Shown: positions 19,540 to 28,716, counted from the stretch's first letter. The stretch is DNA of 64,000 nt from Streptomyces sp. NRRL B-1140 (GCF_001280065.1 NZ_LGEA01000136.1:166914-230913), one strand, 5' to 3'. Notes: generated from the sequence alone by a model not told the origin. Translations and numbers: made by a program.

Positions 19540-21488
19540 TGGCGACCATCACCGCGTCCCCGCCGCGCGTCGGCCTGCCCGCCTTCCTCAAGCACCGGGC
19601 CGTGCACAAGCTGCTGCTGCTCGCCGTGGCCGCCGCGATCCTGGTCCCCCTGGCCAACGCCCGCTGGGCGAGCGGCAGCTGGCCGGCCGCCCTGACCGTC
19701 GACTTCTCCCAGCCGCTCGCCAAGGCCAGCGACTGGATCATCGACAACCGCGACAGCCACCCGCTGTTCCTCTACTTCTTCGGCCACGTCAGCAACGTCG
19801 TCGTCATCGCCGTACGGGCCGTCTACCTCACCCTCCTGGCCGTCGGCTGGGCGGGCGTCACGGCCATCGGCGCGCTGGTCGCCTGGCGCGTGGCGGGCGT
19901 GAAACTGGCGCTCGGCACGGCCGCCGCGTTCCTCACCTGCGGACTGCTCGGCATGTGGGTGCCGACCATGCAGACCCTCGCCCTGATGGTCGTCGCGGTC
20001 CTCGCGTCGGTCGTCGTGGGTGTGCTGCTCGGTCTCGCAGCCGGTCTGTCCGACCGGATGGACCGCGTCCTGCGCCCGGTCCTGGACACCATGCAGGTGC
20101 TGCCGGCCTTCGCCTACCTGCTGCCGGTCGTGCTGATCTTCGGCATCGGCGTCCCGGCGGCCGTCCTGGCCACCGTCATCTACGCCGCCCCGCCCATGGC
20201 CCGCCTGACCTCGCTCGGGCTGCGCGGCGCAGACAAGGGAGTGCTGGAGGCCGTCGAGTCGCTCGGCTCCACCGCGCGCCAGCGCCTGCTGACCGCCCGG
20301 ATCCCGCTGGCCCGCAAGGAACTCCTCCTCGGCGTCAACCAGACGATCATGATGGCGCTGTCCATGGCCGTCATCGCGGCCGTCATCGGCGCGGGCGGTC
20401 TCGGTGACCGCGTCTACCAGGCCCTGGCCTCGGTCGACGTCGGCGCCGCGCTCGCCGCCGGCATCCCGATCGTGCTGCTGGCCGTCGTCCTGGACCGCGT
20501 CACCGGCGCGGCGGGGGAGAAGCTCGGCGCCGAACCCGAGCCGCACAGCGGCCGCGGGTGGCTGTTCGCCCTGGCCGGCGTCGTCGTCGTGGCGGTCGCC
20601 GGGCGGCTCGCGGGCCGCCTCGACTGGCCCGACTCCTGGGTCGTCGGCATCGCCGAGCCCGTCAACCGCGCCGTCGACTGGATGACCGCGCACCTGTACT
20701 CGGGCGTCCCCGTCGTCGGCGGCACCGCCGACTGGGCGGGCCACTTCACCACCTGGGTCCTCGACCCGATGCGCAGCGGTCTGCAGGCGCTGCCCTGGTG
20801 GGGCGTCCTGCTGATCGTCGCCGCCCTGGCCTGGGTCATCGGCACCTGGCGCACCGCGCTGACCGCCGTCCTCGCCATGGCCGCGATCGGCGTCCTCGGC
20901 GTCTGGAAGCCGTCCCTGGACACCCTCTCCCAGGTTCTGGCCGCCGTCGCCGTCACCCTGGTCGTCGGCTTCGCCGTCGGTATCGCCGCGGCCCGCAGCG
21001 ACCGCCTGGAGCGGGCCCTGCGCCCGGTCCTGGACGTGTTCCAGACGATGCCACAGTTCGTGTACCTGATCCCGGTCGTCGCCCTGTTCGGCGTCGGCCG
21101 CGCCCCTGCCGTCGCCGCCGCGATCGTCTACGCCCTGCCGGCCGTCGTCCGGATCACCACCCAGGGCCTGCGCCAAGTCGACCCGGCCGCGCTGGAGTCC
21201 TCCAGCTCGCTCGGCGCGACCAGCTGGCAGCAGCTGCGGCAGGTCCAGCTCCCGCTGGCCCGCCCGGCGCTGCTCCTCGCCGTCAACCAGGGCCTGGTCC
21301 TGGTCCTCGCCGTCGTCGTCATCGGCGGCCTGGTCGGCGGTGGCGCACTCGGCTACGACGTCGTCTTCGGCCTCGCCCAGGGCGACCTGGCGACCGGTCT
21401 GGTGGCGGGCGGCGCGATCGTCTGCCTCGGCCTGATGCTCGACCGGGTGACGCAGCCCACCGAACGCCGTGCGAAGAAGGGAGCGTGA
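19539..21488 (+). CDS. Glycine betaine/choline ABC permease, two fused permease domains
   Basis: A 649-residue permease that is a tandem fusion. Each half carries a complete BPD_transp_1 domain with its own coupling motif: EAVESLGSTARQRLLTARIP near 250 and ESSSSLGATSWQQLRQVQLP near 560. The halves also share LRPVLDxxQxxPxFxYLxPV, showing they arose by duplication. A linker with two or three extra hydrophobic segments joins them. Most OpuAB/ProW permeases are single-domain and dimerise; here one chain supplies both halves and they can diverge. It sits between the ATPase (1-bp overlap) and the binding protein (2-bp gap), and works with both to import choline or betaine. Confidence 0.92.
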   Translation: MATITASPPRVGLPAFLKHRAVHKLLLLAVAAAILVPLANARWASGSWPAALTVDFSQPLAKASDWIIDNRDSHPLFLYFFGHVSNVVVIAVRAVYLTLLAVGWAGVTAIGALVAWRVAGVKLALGTAAAFLTCGLLGMWVPTMQTLALMVVAVLASVVVGVLLGLAAGLSDRMDRVLRPVLDTMQVLPAFAYLLPVVLIFGIGVPAAVLATVIYAAPPMARLTSLGLRGADKGVLEAVESLGSTARQRLLTARIPLARKELLLGVNQTIMMALSMAVIAAVIGAGGLGDRVYQALASVDVGAALAAGIPIVLLAVVLDRVTGAAGEKLGAEPEPHSGRGWLFALAGVVVVAVAGRLAGRLDWPDSWVVGIAEPVNRAVDWMTAHLYSGVPVVGGTADWAGHFTTWVLDPMRSGLQALPWWGVLLIVAALAWVIGTWRTALTAVLAMAAIGVLGVWKPSLDTLSQVLAAVAVTLVVGFAVGIAAARSDRLERALRPVLDVFQTMPQFVYLIPVVALFGVGRAPAVAAAIVYALPAVVRITTQGLRQVDPAALESSSSLGATSWQQLRQVQLPLARPALLLAVNQGLVLVLAVVVIGGLVGGGALGYDVVFGLAQGDLATGLVAGGAIVCLGLMLDRVTQPTERRAKKGA

Positions 21489-21489
21489 C

Positions 21490-22446
21490 ATGCGAGTCCG
21501 CAAGACTGCCGTGATCGCCGCGGCGAGCTCCCTGGCGCTGCTCACCGGCTGCGGCGCGGCCGACATGACCAAGCAGGCCTCGCCCTTCGCCAACGCGCAG
21601 GGCGCCAAGACCGTGACCCTGTCCGTGCAGTCCTGGGTGGGCGCCCAGTCCAACGTGGCCGTCGCCCAGTACCTCCTGGAGCACGAGCTGGGCTACCGCG
21701 TCGACACCGTCCAGGTCGACGAGGTGCCCGCCTGGGACGCCCTCAGCCAGGGCCGCGTCGACGCGCTCCTGGAGGACTGGGGCCATCCCGAGCAGGAACA
21801 GCGGTACGTCAAGGACAAGAAGACCATCGCGCCCGGCGGCGGACTCGGCGTCACCGGCCACATCGGCTGGTTCGTCCCGACGTACCTCGCCAAGCAGCAC
21901 CCGGACATCACGAACTGGAAGAACCTCAACAAGTACGCCGACCTCTTCCGCACCCCGGAGAGCGGCGACAAGGGCCAGCTGATGGACGGTTCGCCGTCCT
22001 ACGTCACCAACGACAAGGCGCTGGTGAAGAACCTGAAGCTGGACTACCAGGTGGTGTTCGCCGGGTCCGAGGCGGCGCAGATCACGCAGATGAGGCAGTT
22101 CGCCAAGGAGAAGAAGCCCTTCCTCACCTACTGGTACTCCCCGCAGTGGCTCTTCAAGAAGGTCCCGATGACCGAGGTGAAGCTGCCGCCGTACAAGGAG
22201 GGCTGTGACGCCGACCCGGACAAGGTCGCCTGCGCCTATCCGCACACCCCGCTGCAGAAGTACCTCAACGCGGACTTCGCGAAGAAGGGCGGCAAGGCGG
22301 CGGCCTTCCTGAAGAAGTTCAAGTGGACGACCGAGGACCAGAACGAGGTCTCCCTGATGATCGCCGACCAGAAGATGACGCCGGAGGACGCGGCGAAGAA
22401 GTGGGTGGACAGCCACAAGTCCACGTGGAAGAAGTGGCTGCCCTGA
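21490..22446 (+). CDS. Glycine betaine/choline-binding lipoprotein
   Basis: A 318-residue OpuAC-type substrate-binding protein. A short signal peptide ends in lipobox LLTGC with Cys21 as the lipidation site. The mature protein has the family's first-lobe pattern (SWVGAQSNVAVAQYLLEHEL, then VPAWDALSQGRVDALLEDWG) and aromatic residues in HIGWFVP and YWYSPQWLFKK suited to caging a trimethylammonium group. Last gene of the choline/betaine run; its stop is only 6 bp from the convergent lyase gene and no terminator separates them. Whether it prefers choline or betaine is open; co-transcription with the oxidation genes favours choline. Confidence 0.92.
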   Translation: MRVRKTAVIAAASSLALLTGCGAADMTKQASPFANAQGAKTVTLSVQSWVGAQSNVAVAQYLLEHELGYRVDTVQVDEVPAWDALSQGRVDALLEDWGHPEQEQRYVKDKKTIAPGGGLGVTGHIGWFVPTYLAKQHPDITNWKNLNKYADLFRTPESGDKGQLMDGSPSYVTNDKALVKNLKLDYQVVFAGSEAAQITQMRQFAKEKKPFLTYWYSPQWLFKKVPMTEVKLPPYKEGCDADPDKVACAYPHTPLQKYLNADFAKKGGKAAAFLKKFKWTTEDQNEVSLMIADQKMTPEDAAKKWVDSHKSTWKKWLP

Positions 22447-22452
22447 CGTCCC

Positions 22453-23193
22453 TCACGCCAGCAGGTCGGCGATCTCCCGCAGGGCCCGGGCGGCCCGCCG
22501 CTGGAGTCCCGGCCCGAAGGTGATCCGGGTGGCCCCTCGCGCGCCGAGTTCGGCGGGTGAGGGGCCACCGTCGGCAGAAGCCCCGGCGTTGACCGGCCCC
22601 TGGATCCCGGCCCGCAGCAGCGGCAGCACCGCCGGCGGGGCCCCGATCGGGTACACGCAGTCGGCGCCCGCGGCGACGTACAGCGCCGCCCGCTCGATCG
22701 CCGTACCGGGATCGGCCACCCCGCGGATGAAGGTGTCGATGCGGGCGTTGACGAACAGCCGGTCACCGGCCGCCTCCCGCACCTCGGCCAGCCAACCGGC
22801 GTGCGCCCGCGGCTCCTTGAGCACCCCGTCCACGGAGTCCTCCAGGTTGCACCCGACCGCCCCGACCTCCAGCAGCCGTTCCACGAGGTCCTTCGGGGCG
22901 AGCCCGTAGCCGCCCTCGACGTCCGCCGACACCGGCACGTCCACGGCCCGGACGATCCGGGCGACCGCCGCGAACATCTCGTCGGCCGGGACCTGGCCGT
23001 CCTCGTACCCGAGGGAGGCGGCGACCCCCGCACTGGGCGTGGCGAGCGCGGGGAACCCGGCCTCGGCGAACACCCGCGCACTGGCCGCGTCCCACGGCCC
23101 GGGCAGCACGAGCGGGTCGCCGGGCGCCCGGTGGTGGTGCAGGGCGCGGAACACCCCGGCCCTGTCCGTCGTACGCCCTGCCCCGGCCGTCAC
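22453..23193 (-). CDS. Isocitrate lyase / PEP mutase superfamily protein
   Basis: A 246-residue (beta/alpha)8 protein of the PEP-mutase/isocitrate-lyase-like superfamily. Typical segments are PGPWDAASARVFAEAGFPAL, TPSAGVAASLGYEDG (substrate Ser/Gly-Tyr loop), VPVSADVEGGYG with the Mg-binding Asp/Glu, GCNLEDS, and FVNARIDTFIRG. The catalytic Cys loop of true isocitrate lyases is absent, as in carboxyphosphoenolpyruvate/PEP-mutase or oxaloacetate-hydrolase-like members. It starts at GTG 23193 and overlaps the upstream AhpD-like gene by 4 bp. The reaction is not predictable from sequence. It belongs to the operon facing the MocR regulator. Confidence 0.82.
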   Translation of the reverse strand: MTAGAGRTTDRAGVFRALHHHRAPGDPLVLPGPWDAASARVFAEAGFPALATPSAGVAASLGYEDGQVPADEMFAAVARIVRAVDVPVSADVEGGYGLAPKDLVERLLEVGAVGCNLEDSVDGVLKEPRAHAGWLAEVREAAGDRLFVNARIDTFIRGVADPGTAIERAALYVAAGADCVYPIGAPPAVLPLLRAGIQGPVNAGASADGGPSPAELGARGATRITFGPGLQRRAARALREIADLLA

Positions 23194-23708
23194 TTGTGCT
23201 GCCCCGGCTCGTAGTGCCCCGGCGCCATGCGGCACGTCACCCCGAACCGGTTCCACGCGTTGATCACCGTGATCGCGGCGATCACCTGCGCCAGCTCGGC
23301 CTCCTCGAAGTGCTTCGCGGCGTTGTCGTAGACCTCGTCCGGAACGAAACCGTGCGTCAGGACCGTCACCGCCTCCGTCAGCTCCAGCGCCGCGAGCTCC
23401 TTCGCGGTGTAGAAGTGCCGCGACTCCTCCCACGCCCCGAGCTGGATGATCCGCTCGACGCTCTCCCCGGCGGCCAGGGCGTCCTTGCTGTGCATGTCGA
23501 GGCAGAACGCGCAGCCGTTGATCTGCGAGGCGCGGATCTTCACCAGCTCCAGCAGCTTGGGGTCCAGGCCCTGCCGGGCCGCCACGTCGAGCCGGACCAT
23601 GGCCTTGTAGACCTCGGGCACGTGCTTGGCCCACTCCAGACGGGCGGGCTGTTCGGGGGCGTACTCCATGCTGTCCGGGGCCGTCGTTTCGTCGGTGTGC
23701 GTCGTCAT
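23190..23708 (-). CDS. Carboxymuconolactone decarboxylase / AhpD-family protein
   Basis: A 172-residue alkylhydroperoxidase-like protein from ATG 23708. The redox signature is INGCAFCLDMHSKDAL: a CxxC pair followed by His, as in the AhpD/YnjA-type clade rather than classical decarboxylases. ALELTEAVTVLTHGFVPDEV and AAITVINAWNRFGVTCRMAP are the usual helical segments. Likely a thiol-based peroxidase or radical-defence protein. It is the first gene of a two-gene unit with the PEP-mutase-like lyase and lies 47 bp from the divergently transcribed MocR regulator, which probably controls it. The open frame extends upstream but overlaps that promoter, so the shorter start was chosen. Confidence 0.85.
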   Translation of the reverse strand: MTTHTDETTAPDSMEYAPEQPARLEWAKHVPEVYKAMVRLDVAARQGLDPKLLELVKIRASQINGCAFCLDMHSKDALAAGESVERIIQLGAWEESRHFYTAKELAALELTEAVTVLTHGFVPDEVYDNAAKHFEEAELAQVIAAITVINAWNRFGVTCRMAPGHYEPGQHK

Positions 23709-23755
23709 GCCCTCGACCCTAGGGAGGAAGCAGCCCAGGAGTATGGTCCATTTCC

Positions 23756-25144
23756 ATGGCGGAATCATGGGCCACTCTGGGGCTCGACCTGCACGTGGAG
23801 CCCACGGGGCCGGGCCTGCGCCGGGGGCTGACCGACGCCCTGCGCGAGGCCGTGCGCTCCGGGCGGCTGGCCCCCGGCACCCGGCTGCCGTCCTCCCGCG
23901 CCCTCGCCGCCGACCTGGGGATCGCCCGCAACACCGTCGCCGACGCCTACGCCGACCTGGTCGCCGAGGGCTGGCTCACCGCCCGGCAGGGCTCGGGCAC
24001 CCGGGTCGCCGGGCGGAGGGTCGTCCCGCCCACCGGCACCGCGCCCCACCCGCGCCTTCCGGCCCGCCCGGCCTACGATCTGCGCCCCGGCAGCCCGGAT
24101 CTGACGTCCTTTCCGCGCGCGGAGTGGCTCAAGGCGGCCCGCCGCGCCCTGACCGCCGCCCCTCACCACGCCCTCGACTACGGCGACCCGCGGGGCCGGC
24201 CCGAGCTGCGGGCCGCGCTCGCCGGGTACCTCTCCCGGGCGCGGGGCGTGCGCGCCGACCCCGAACGGATCGTGGTGTGCGCCGGGTTCGCGCACGGCCT
24301 GAAGCTGCTCGGCACGGTCCTGCGGGCACGCGGGGCACGGGCCGTCGCGGTCGAGTCGTACGGCCTCGACGCGCACGCCCGGATCCTGACCGGCTGCGGC
24401 CTGGACACCGCCGCGCTGCCGTTCGACCGGCTCGGCACGGACCCGGCCGGGCTGTCCGGAGCCGACGCGGTCCTCCTCACCCCAGCCCACCAGTTCCCCA
24501 TGGGCGTGCCGCTGCACCGCGACCGCCGCACGGCCGTCGTGGACTGGGCGCGGCGCACCGGCGGGCTGGTGCTGGAGGACGACTACGACGGCGAGTTCCG
24601 CTACGACCGGCAGCCCGTCGGCGCGCTCCAGGGCCTGGACCCCGACCGGGTGGTGTACCTGGGCACCGCGAGCAAGTCCCTCGCGCCAGGGCTGCGGCTG
24701 GCCTGGATGGTGCTGCCGCCGGGTCTCGCGGAGGAGGTCGCGGCGGCCAAGGGCGGCGTCGACACGTGCGGGGTGCTGGACCAGCTGACCCTGGCCGGGT
24801 TCCTCACCTCCGGCGCCTACGACCGGCACGTCCGGGCGGCCCGGCTGCGCTACCGGCGCCGCCGCGACGCCCTGGTCGCCGCCGTCGCGGCCCGTGCCCC
24901 GGAAGCCCGCGTCAGCGGTATCGCGGCCGGTCTGCACGTCCTGCTGCGGCTGCCGCCCGGCACCGAGCAGTCGGTGGTCCAGGCGGCGCACTGGCGGGGT
25001 CTCGCGCTCCACGGACTCGCCCGCTACACCCACCTCGCCGCGCGGGCCGAGCCCGTCGACGCCCTGGTCGTCGGATACGGCACACCGCCGGACCACGCCT
25101 GGTCGGGGGCGCTCGACGCGCTGTGCGCGGTACTGCCCGGCTGA
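23756..25144 (+). CDS. MocR/PdxR-type transcription factor (GntR helix-turn-helix + aminotransferase fold)
   Basis: A 462-residue regulator. The first ~75 residues are a GntR winged helix (LREAVRSGRLAPGTRLPSSR, LGIARNTVADAYADLVAEGW). The rest is a fold-type I aminotransferase domain with the PLP Lys in YLGTASKSLAPGLRLAW and the DDYDGEFRYDRQPVGALQGL substrate-site signature of the family. Known members sense PLP or amines and regulate neighbouring pdx, gab or other genes; no PLP-synthesis gene is adjacent here. It is divergent from the AhpD-like/lyase pair with 47 bp between starts, so that operon is the obvious target. Monocistronic, converging on pabAB. Confidence 0.92.
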   Translation: MAESWATLGLDLHVEPTGPGLRRGLTDALREAVRSGRLAPGTRLPSSRALAADLGIARNTVADAYADLVAEGWLTARQGSGTRVAGRRVVPPTGTAPHPRLPARPAYDLRPGSPDLTSFPRAEWLKAARRALTAAPHHALDYGDPRGRPELRAALAGYLSRARGVRADPERIVVCAGFAHGLKLLGTVLRARGARAVAVESYGLDAHARILTGCGLDTAALPFDRLGTDPAGLSGADAVLLTPAHQFPMGVPLHRDRRTAVVDWARRTGGLVLEDDYDGEFRYDRQPVGALQGLDPDRVVYLGTASKSLAPGLRLAWMVLPPGLAEEVAAAKGGVDTCGVLDQLTLAGFLTSGAYDRHVRAARLRYRRRRDALVAAVAARAPEARVSGIAAGLHVLLRLPPGTEQSVVQAAHWRGLALHGLARYTHLAARAEPVDALVVGYGTPPDHAWSGALDALCAVLPG

Positions 25145-25267
25145 TCGCCCCATCCCCCTGCGGGCTACCGCCCCCGCCCAGCGGCCAGGAGTCCGCCACG
25201 AGCGGCCGCCCCGCGAGATCCCCGGGCGCTTCGGTGGCGGCCGGGCTCCGGGTGACGTGCGGACCGG

Positions 25268-27682
25268 TCACCGCCGGGCTTCCCCGGCCGCCCCGGCCTT
25301 CTGCCCCGGCGGGGGCTGCCGACGCGTTCGGTCGGCGGTCTGCCGGTGCAGGGCCCGCATCGCGGCCGCCGTCTCCAGCAGCATCCCCTCGTACTCGGCC
25401 TCCGGATCGGAGCCGAGCCCGATCGCGCCGCCCGCCCCCAGACGCATCCGGCCCGCGGTGAAGACGGCGGTCCGGATCACGATGGCGAGGTCGGCTCCGC
25501 CGCCGCACCCGAAGTAACCCAGGGCGCCGGAGTGGACGCCGCGGGCCTCGGTCTCCAGCGAGTCGATGATCTCCAACGTGCGCGGCTTCGGTGCGCCGGT
25601 CGTCGACCCGCCCGGGAAGCAGGCCCGCACGCAGTCCACCGCGTCCGTGCCGGGCCGCAGCCTGCCCTCCACGGTCGACACCAGCTGGTGCACGGTGGCG
25701 TACGTCTCCGTTTCCATCAGCCGGGAGACCCGTACGGTCCCGGTGCGGCAGACCCGCCCCAGGTCGTCGCGCAGCAGGTCGACGATCATCAGGTTCTCGG
25801 CCCGGGTCTTGGCGTCCGCCGCGAGCGCGTCCCGCCGCCGGGCGTCCTCCTCCGGTCCGTCGCCCCGGGGCGCGGTGCCCTTGACGGGCCGGGCCTCGGC
25901 GGTGCCGTCCCGGCCGATGCGCAGGAACCGTTCGGGGGAGGAACCGGCCACCTCCAGCTCCCCGAACCCGAGGAACGCCGCGTAGGGGGCCGGGTCGTCG
26001 CGGCGCAGCGTCCGGTAGAACTCCAGCGCGTCGGGCGGAGCGGGCAGCCGGGCGGCGTTCGTCAGGCAGACCTCGTAGCTGGTGCCCGCCCGCAGCGCCT
26101 GCCGGCAGGCCTCGATGTCCGCGAGGTACGTCGCCCGGTCGCGCACCAGCCACGGCTCGGCCGCGCCGGATCCGGCCGGGGCCGCAGGCTCGGGCAGCGG
26201 GGGGTGCTCCGTCGCCACGCAGGAGAGGCCGGCCAGCGCACCGTCCAGCCAGTCGGCGGCCTCCCGCGCGGCCTGCGGGGTGTCCTCCGCCAGGCACACG
26301 GCGTAGGTGGAGCCCTCCTCGTGGTCCACCGCGATCACCCGGTCGGCGAACAGCCAGGCGGCGTCCGGGGCGGGGGAGCGGTGCCGGTTGGGCGACCCGC
26401 AGTCGGCCTTCATCTCGAAGCCGAAATAGCCGACATAGCCGCCGGTGAAGTCGAACGGCAACCCCGTCGCGTCCACCCGTCGTGTGGTCAACTGCCGCTT
26501 GAGGTAGTCGAAGACGCTCGCCTTGACCCGCCGCACCGGCCGGCCCGCCCGCTCGATCTCACACTGCCCGGCGGCGACGTCGTACCGTACGAACTCGGCG
26601 AGCGGCCCCTGGTCGTCCCCGAGGAACGAGAACCTCGACCGCCCAGGCTCGACCAGCGAGCTGTCCAGCCAGAAGGACCGCGGCGACCCCGCGAACATCC
26701 GCCCGAAGACCGCCTCCGCATCGACGGCACCGTTGATCCGCCGGGTGTGCAGCCGGTACCCGGCCCGCTCGGGACGCCGGGGCCGGGGGAAGCCGGCGGA
26801 GGGGGCGGGCGCGTCGGCGGACCCACCGACGCCGACGGGCGTGCCCTGCGCTGCGGCCGGGACGTCCCCGGGCGCCGGAACGACCCCGCCCGAGGCTTTC
26901 GCCGCGCCGAGGGGCACGGCAGTCGCCCGGGAGACCGCGGCGACCTGGAAGACGGCCGCCGCAGCGGGCTTGCGCGGGCGCCCGGTGTCCGAGGGGGCCG
27001 CCCTCGCCCACCACACCCCCGTGTCGTACTCCGCGAGGCCAGGGCGCCGCCGGACCTCCTCGTGCGAGGGCACGGCCGTGTTCTTCGTGCGCAGCTTCCC
27101 GGAGCGCCGGGCGGTGAGGTTGCGGAAGTTCACGAGCATGCGGTGCCCGTACTCCGTGAGGACCGACTCGGGATGGAACTGCACCCCCCACAGCGGCCGG
27201 CTGCGGTGCCGGAGCCCCATCAGGACACCGTCCTCCGCCCAGGCGGTCGCCTCCAGCGTCCGAGGCAGCGGCTCGCGCACGGCCAGGGAGTGGGAGCGGA
27301 CGGCGGTGAAGTGCTGCGGCAGCCCGTGGAACAGGTCCCGTCCGTCGTGCCGGACCGTGGACAGGTGCCCGTGCCGAGGCTCCGGGGCGGGCCCCACCAG
27401 ACCGGCCTCCCCGAGCGCGATGCCCTGATGCCCCAGACACACCCCGAGCACCGGAAGCGGGGAGGTCGCGAGCAGCCTGCTCCCGATGCCGACGTCACGG
27501 GCCTCCCCCGGGTGCCCGGGTCCGGGGGAGACCACCAGGTTGTCGAACGCCCCGAGGTCGGGGAGGGCTTCGGCGGGCGCGTCGTTCCGGACCACCACCG
27601 GCTCCTCGCCGTTCACCTCGGCGATCAGCTGGAAGAGGTTGTACGTGTACGAGCCGTCATTGTCGATGAGCAGTGTCTTCAC
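25268..27682 (-). CDS. pabAB: Aminodeoxychorismate synthase, fused PabA-PabB
   Basis: An 804-residue fusion that makes 4-amino-4-deoxychorismate from chorismate and glutamine, committing chorismate to p-aminobenzoate and folate. Residues 1-195 are the glutamine amidotransferase (VSPGPGHP, catalytic Cys in VLGVCLGHQGIALG, His-Glu in GVQFHPES). About 195-310 is a variable, Ala/Pro-rich linker. About 310-790 is the chorismate-binding part: GYVGYFGFEMK, ARPVKGTAPRG with the PabB-diagnostic KGT lysine, DLLRDDLGRVCRTGTVRV, and FPGGSTTGAPKPRTLEIID. It starts at GTG 27682 after GGGAGGTGGG. The lyase PabC is not nearby. Such fusions serve primary folate synthesis but are also recruited by antibiotic clusters; no antibiotic genes surround it, so a housekeeping role is more likely. 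Confidence 0.93.
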   Translation of the reverse strand: MKTLLIDNDGSYTYNLFQLIAEVNGEEPVVVRNDAPAEALPDLGAFDNLVVSPGPGHPGEARDVGIGSRLLATSPLPVLGVCLGHQGIALGEAGLVGPAPEPRHGHLSTVRHDGRDLFHGLPQHFTAVRSHSLAVREPLPRTLEATAWAEDGVLMGLRHRSRPLWGVQFHPESVLTEYGHRMLVNFRNLTARRSGKLRTKNTAVPSHEEVRRRPGLAEYDTGVWWARAAPSDTGRPRKPAAAAVFQVAAVSRATAVPLGAAKASGGVVPAPGDVPAAAQGTPVGVGGSADAPAPSAGFPRPRRPERAGYRLHTRRINGAVDAEAVFGRMFAGSPRSFWLDSSLVEPGRSRFSFLGDDQGPLAEFVRYDVAAGQCEIERAGRPVRRVKASVFDYLKRQLTTRRVDATGLPFDFTGGYVGYFGFEMKADCGSPNRHRSPAPDAAWLFADRVIAVDHEEGSTYAVCLAEDTPQAAREAADWLDGALAGLSCVATEHPPLPEPAAPAGSGAAEPWLVRDRATYLADIEACRQALRAGTSYEVCLTNAARLPAPPDALEFYRTLRRDDPAPYAAFLGFGELEVAGSSPERFLRIGRDGTAEARPVKGTAPRGDGPEEDARRRDALAADAKTRAENLMIVDLLRDDLGRVCRTGTVRVSRLMETETYATVHQLVSTVEGRLRPGTDAVDCVRACFPGGSTTGAPKPRTLEIIDSLETEARGVHSGALGYFGCGGGADLAIVIRTAVFTAGRMRLGAGGAIGLGSDPEAEYEGMLLETAAAMRALHRQTADRTRRQPPPGQKAGAAGEARR

Positions 27683-28346
27683 CCGCCCACCTCCCTCTGT
27701 TCGTTCGCGGGCCGGGCACAGCCATTTCCTGAAGAAGTGCCGGAACCGGGGTATGCGAATCCAGGTGACACAGATACGGGAGAACCGCCGGATCGAACAG
27801 GAGCAACGGCGGGAAAACCGCGCTCATATTCACGCACCACGGTTTCTGATTTTTCCCGGGCCAGGGCCGAATCCGTTGTGAAATGACCGGTCACGCCGTC
27901 CCATACGGAAAGCGCTCACTCCGTGTTCAAGATGCAACAAACATTTTCCGGCGGTTCGCGAGATCACCCCCGAAGGTGCGGACTTTCGGCAGCCGGAAAG
28001 CGTCGTCCTTCACCGCGGTGCGACGCGTGCTCCTCCGCCTCCCCGCCGCCCACCGCAGCCAGGCCGCCCCCTCCTCGTCACCCTCCGCCCCGGAGGCCGG
28101 CCCCAGCGGCGCGAGCCCCGCACACACCACAGCCACCGCCGCCCACTCGATGCGGCTCAGCCGCACCCGGAGCAGCCGCGCCGCGACCGGAGCAGACCGC
28201 CGCACCAAGGGCGCACACCATTCCAAAGATCACAAATCGACAGTAGGGGAGCGGTCGCGAACGGGGGGCCGTGCGCGCCCGTTCCCACCGGTCTCTAGGC
28301 TGACCGTCTGTCAGTGCACTACGGGGAGACACGGGGAGACACGCAC
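27683..28346. other. 664-bp region between pabAB and the lipoprotein gene
   Basis: No intact gene is convincing. About 27720-27960 is noticeably AT-richer than the surroundings and probably holds the pabAB promoter. A decayed transporter fragment may occupy 28044-28196 on the minus strand. TAGGCT (28296-28301) is a candidate -10 element for the lipoprotein gene, followed by the direct repeat ACGGGGAGAC (28320-28340) that forms its ribosome site. Confidence 0.5.
28044..28196 (-). pseudogene. Possible remnant of a DMT-type transporter
   Basis: In one minus-strand frame the text LLRVRLSRIEWAAVAVVCAG followed by LAPLGPASG and an acidic turn reads like the junction between two helices of a drug/metabolite (EamA-type) transporter. 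The frame has no proper start, the flanking frames are not hydrophobic, and the similarity is from memory, so this is tentative. It could also be chance. Confidence 0.3.
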
Positions 28347-28700
28347 ATGACCGAGACACGGCGACGGCTGCGCTCCAGCACGGTGGTGCTGGGCGGCATG
28401 GGTGTCCTCGCGGCGGCCCTGTCCGCCTGCGGCTCCGACCCGGACCGCCGCTGTGTGGACCGGGACAGCTACGACTACATCAACGGCTACAAGATCGTCG
28501 CCGACAGGAACTGCTCGTCCGGCACGTCCTCCTACGGCACGGGCCGCAAGAAGACCGGCAAGTCCGGCGTCACCGACGCCGACTGGTACTACGACGCCGA
28601 CATCAGCGGCAGCCGTGCCGACCACGGCACCTTCAGCCGCAGCGAGGCCGTCGACCGGGGCGGCTTCGGCTGCTCGGGCTCCGGCAGCGGCGGCGGCTGA
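28347..28700 (+). CDS. Small lipoprotein paired with an ATP-grasp ligase gene
   Basis: A 117-residue exported protein. The signal region ends in lipobox LSAC (about residue 28), so it should be anchored in the membrane. The mature part has CVDRDSYDYINGYKIVADRN, then a Ser/Gly/Tyr stretch, and ends in RGGFGCSGSGSGGG; the Gly-Phe-Gly and Ser-Gly-rich tail is typical of proteins that are processed or surface-exposed. ATG 28347 follows a doubled GGGGAGAC. It lies 16 bp before a glutathionylspermidine-synthase-like gene. In E. coli the similarly built lipoprotein YgiB precedes YgiC, so the pair looks conserved across phyla, though sequence similarity is weak. Function unknown; a substrate of the ligase is an attractive guess. 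Confidence 0.72.
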   Translation: MTETRRRLRSSTVVLGGMGVLAAALSACGSDPDRRCVDRDSYDYINGYKIVADRNCSSGTSSYGTGRKKTGKSGVTDADWYYDADISGSRADHGTFSRSEAVDRGGFGCSGSGSGGG

Positions 28701-28716
28701 CGGGCGGACACGTCAG

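Noticed and set aside
19254..21653. 799-codon minus-strand frame opposite the ABC permease
   Set aside because: Highly Asp/Gln/Arg/Gly-rich antisense text with no helices or motifs; the plus strand encodes a clear permease.
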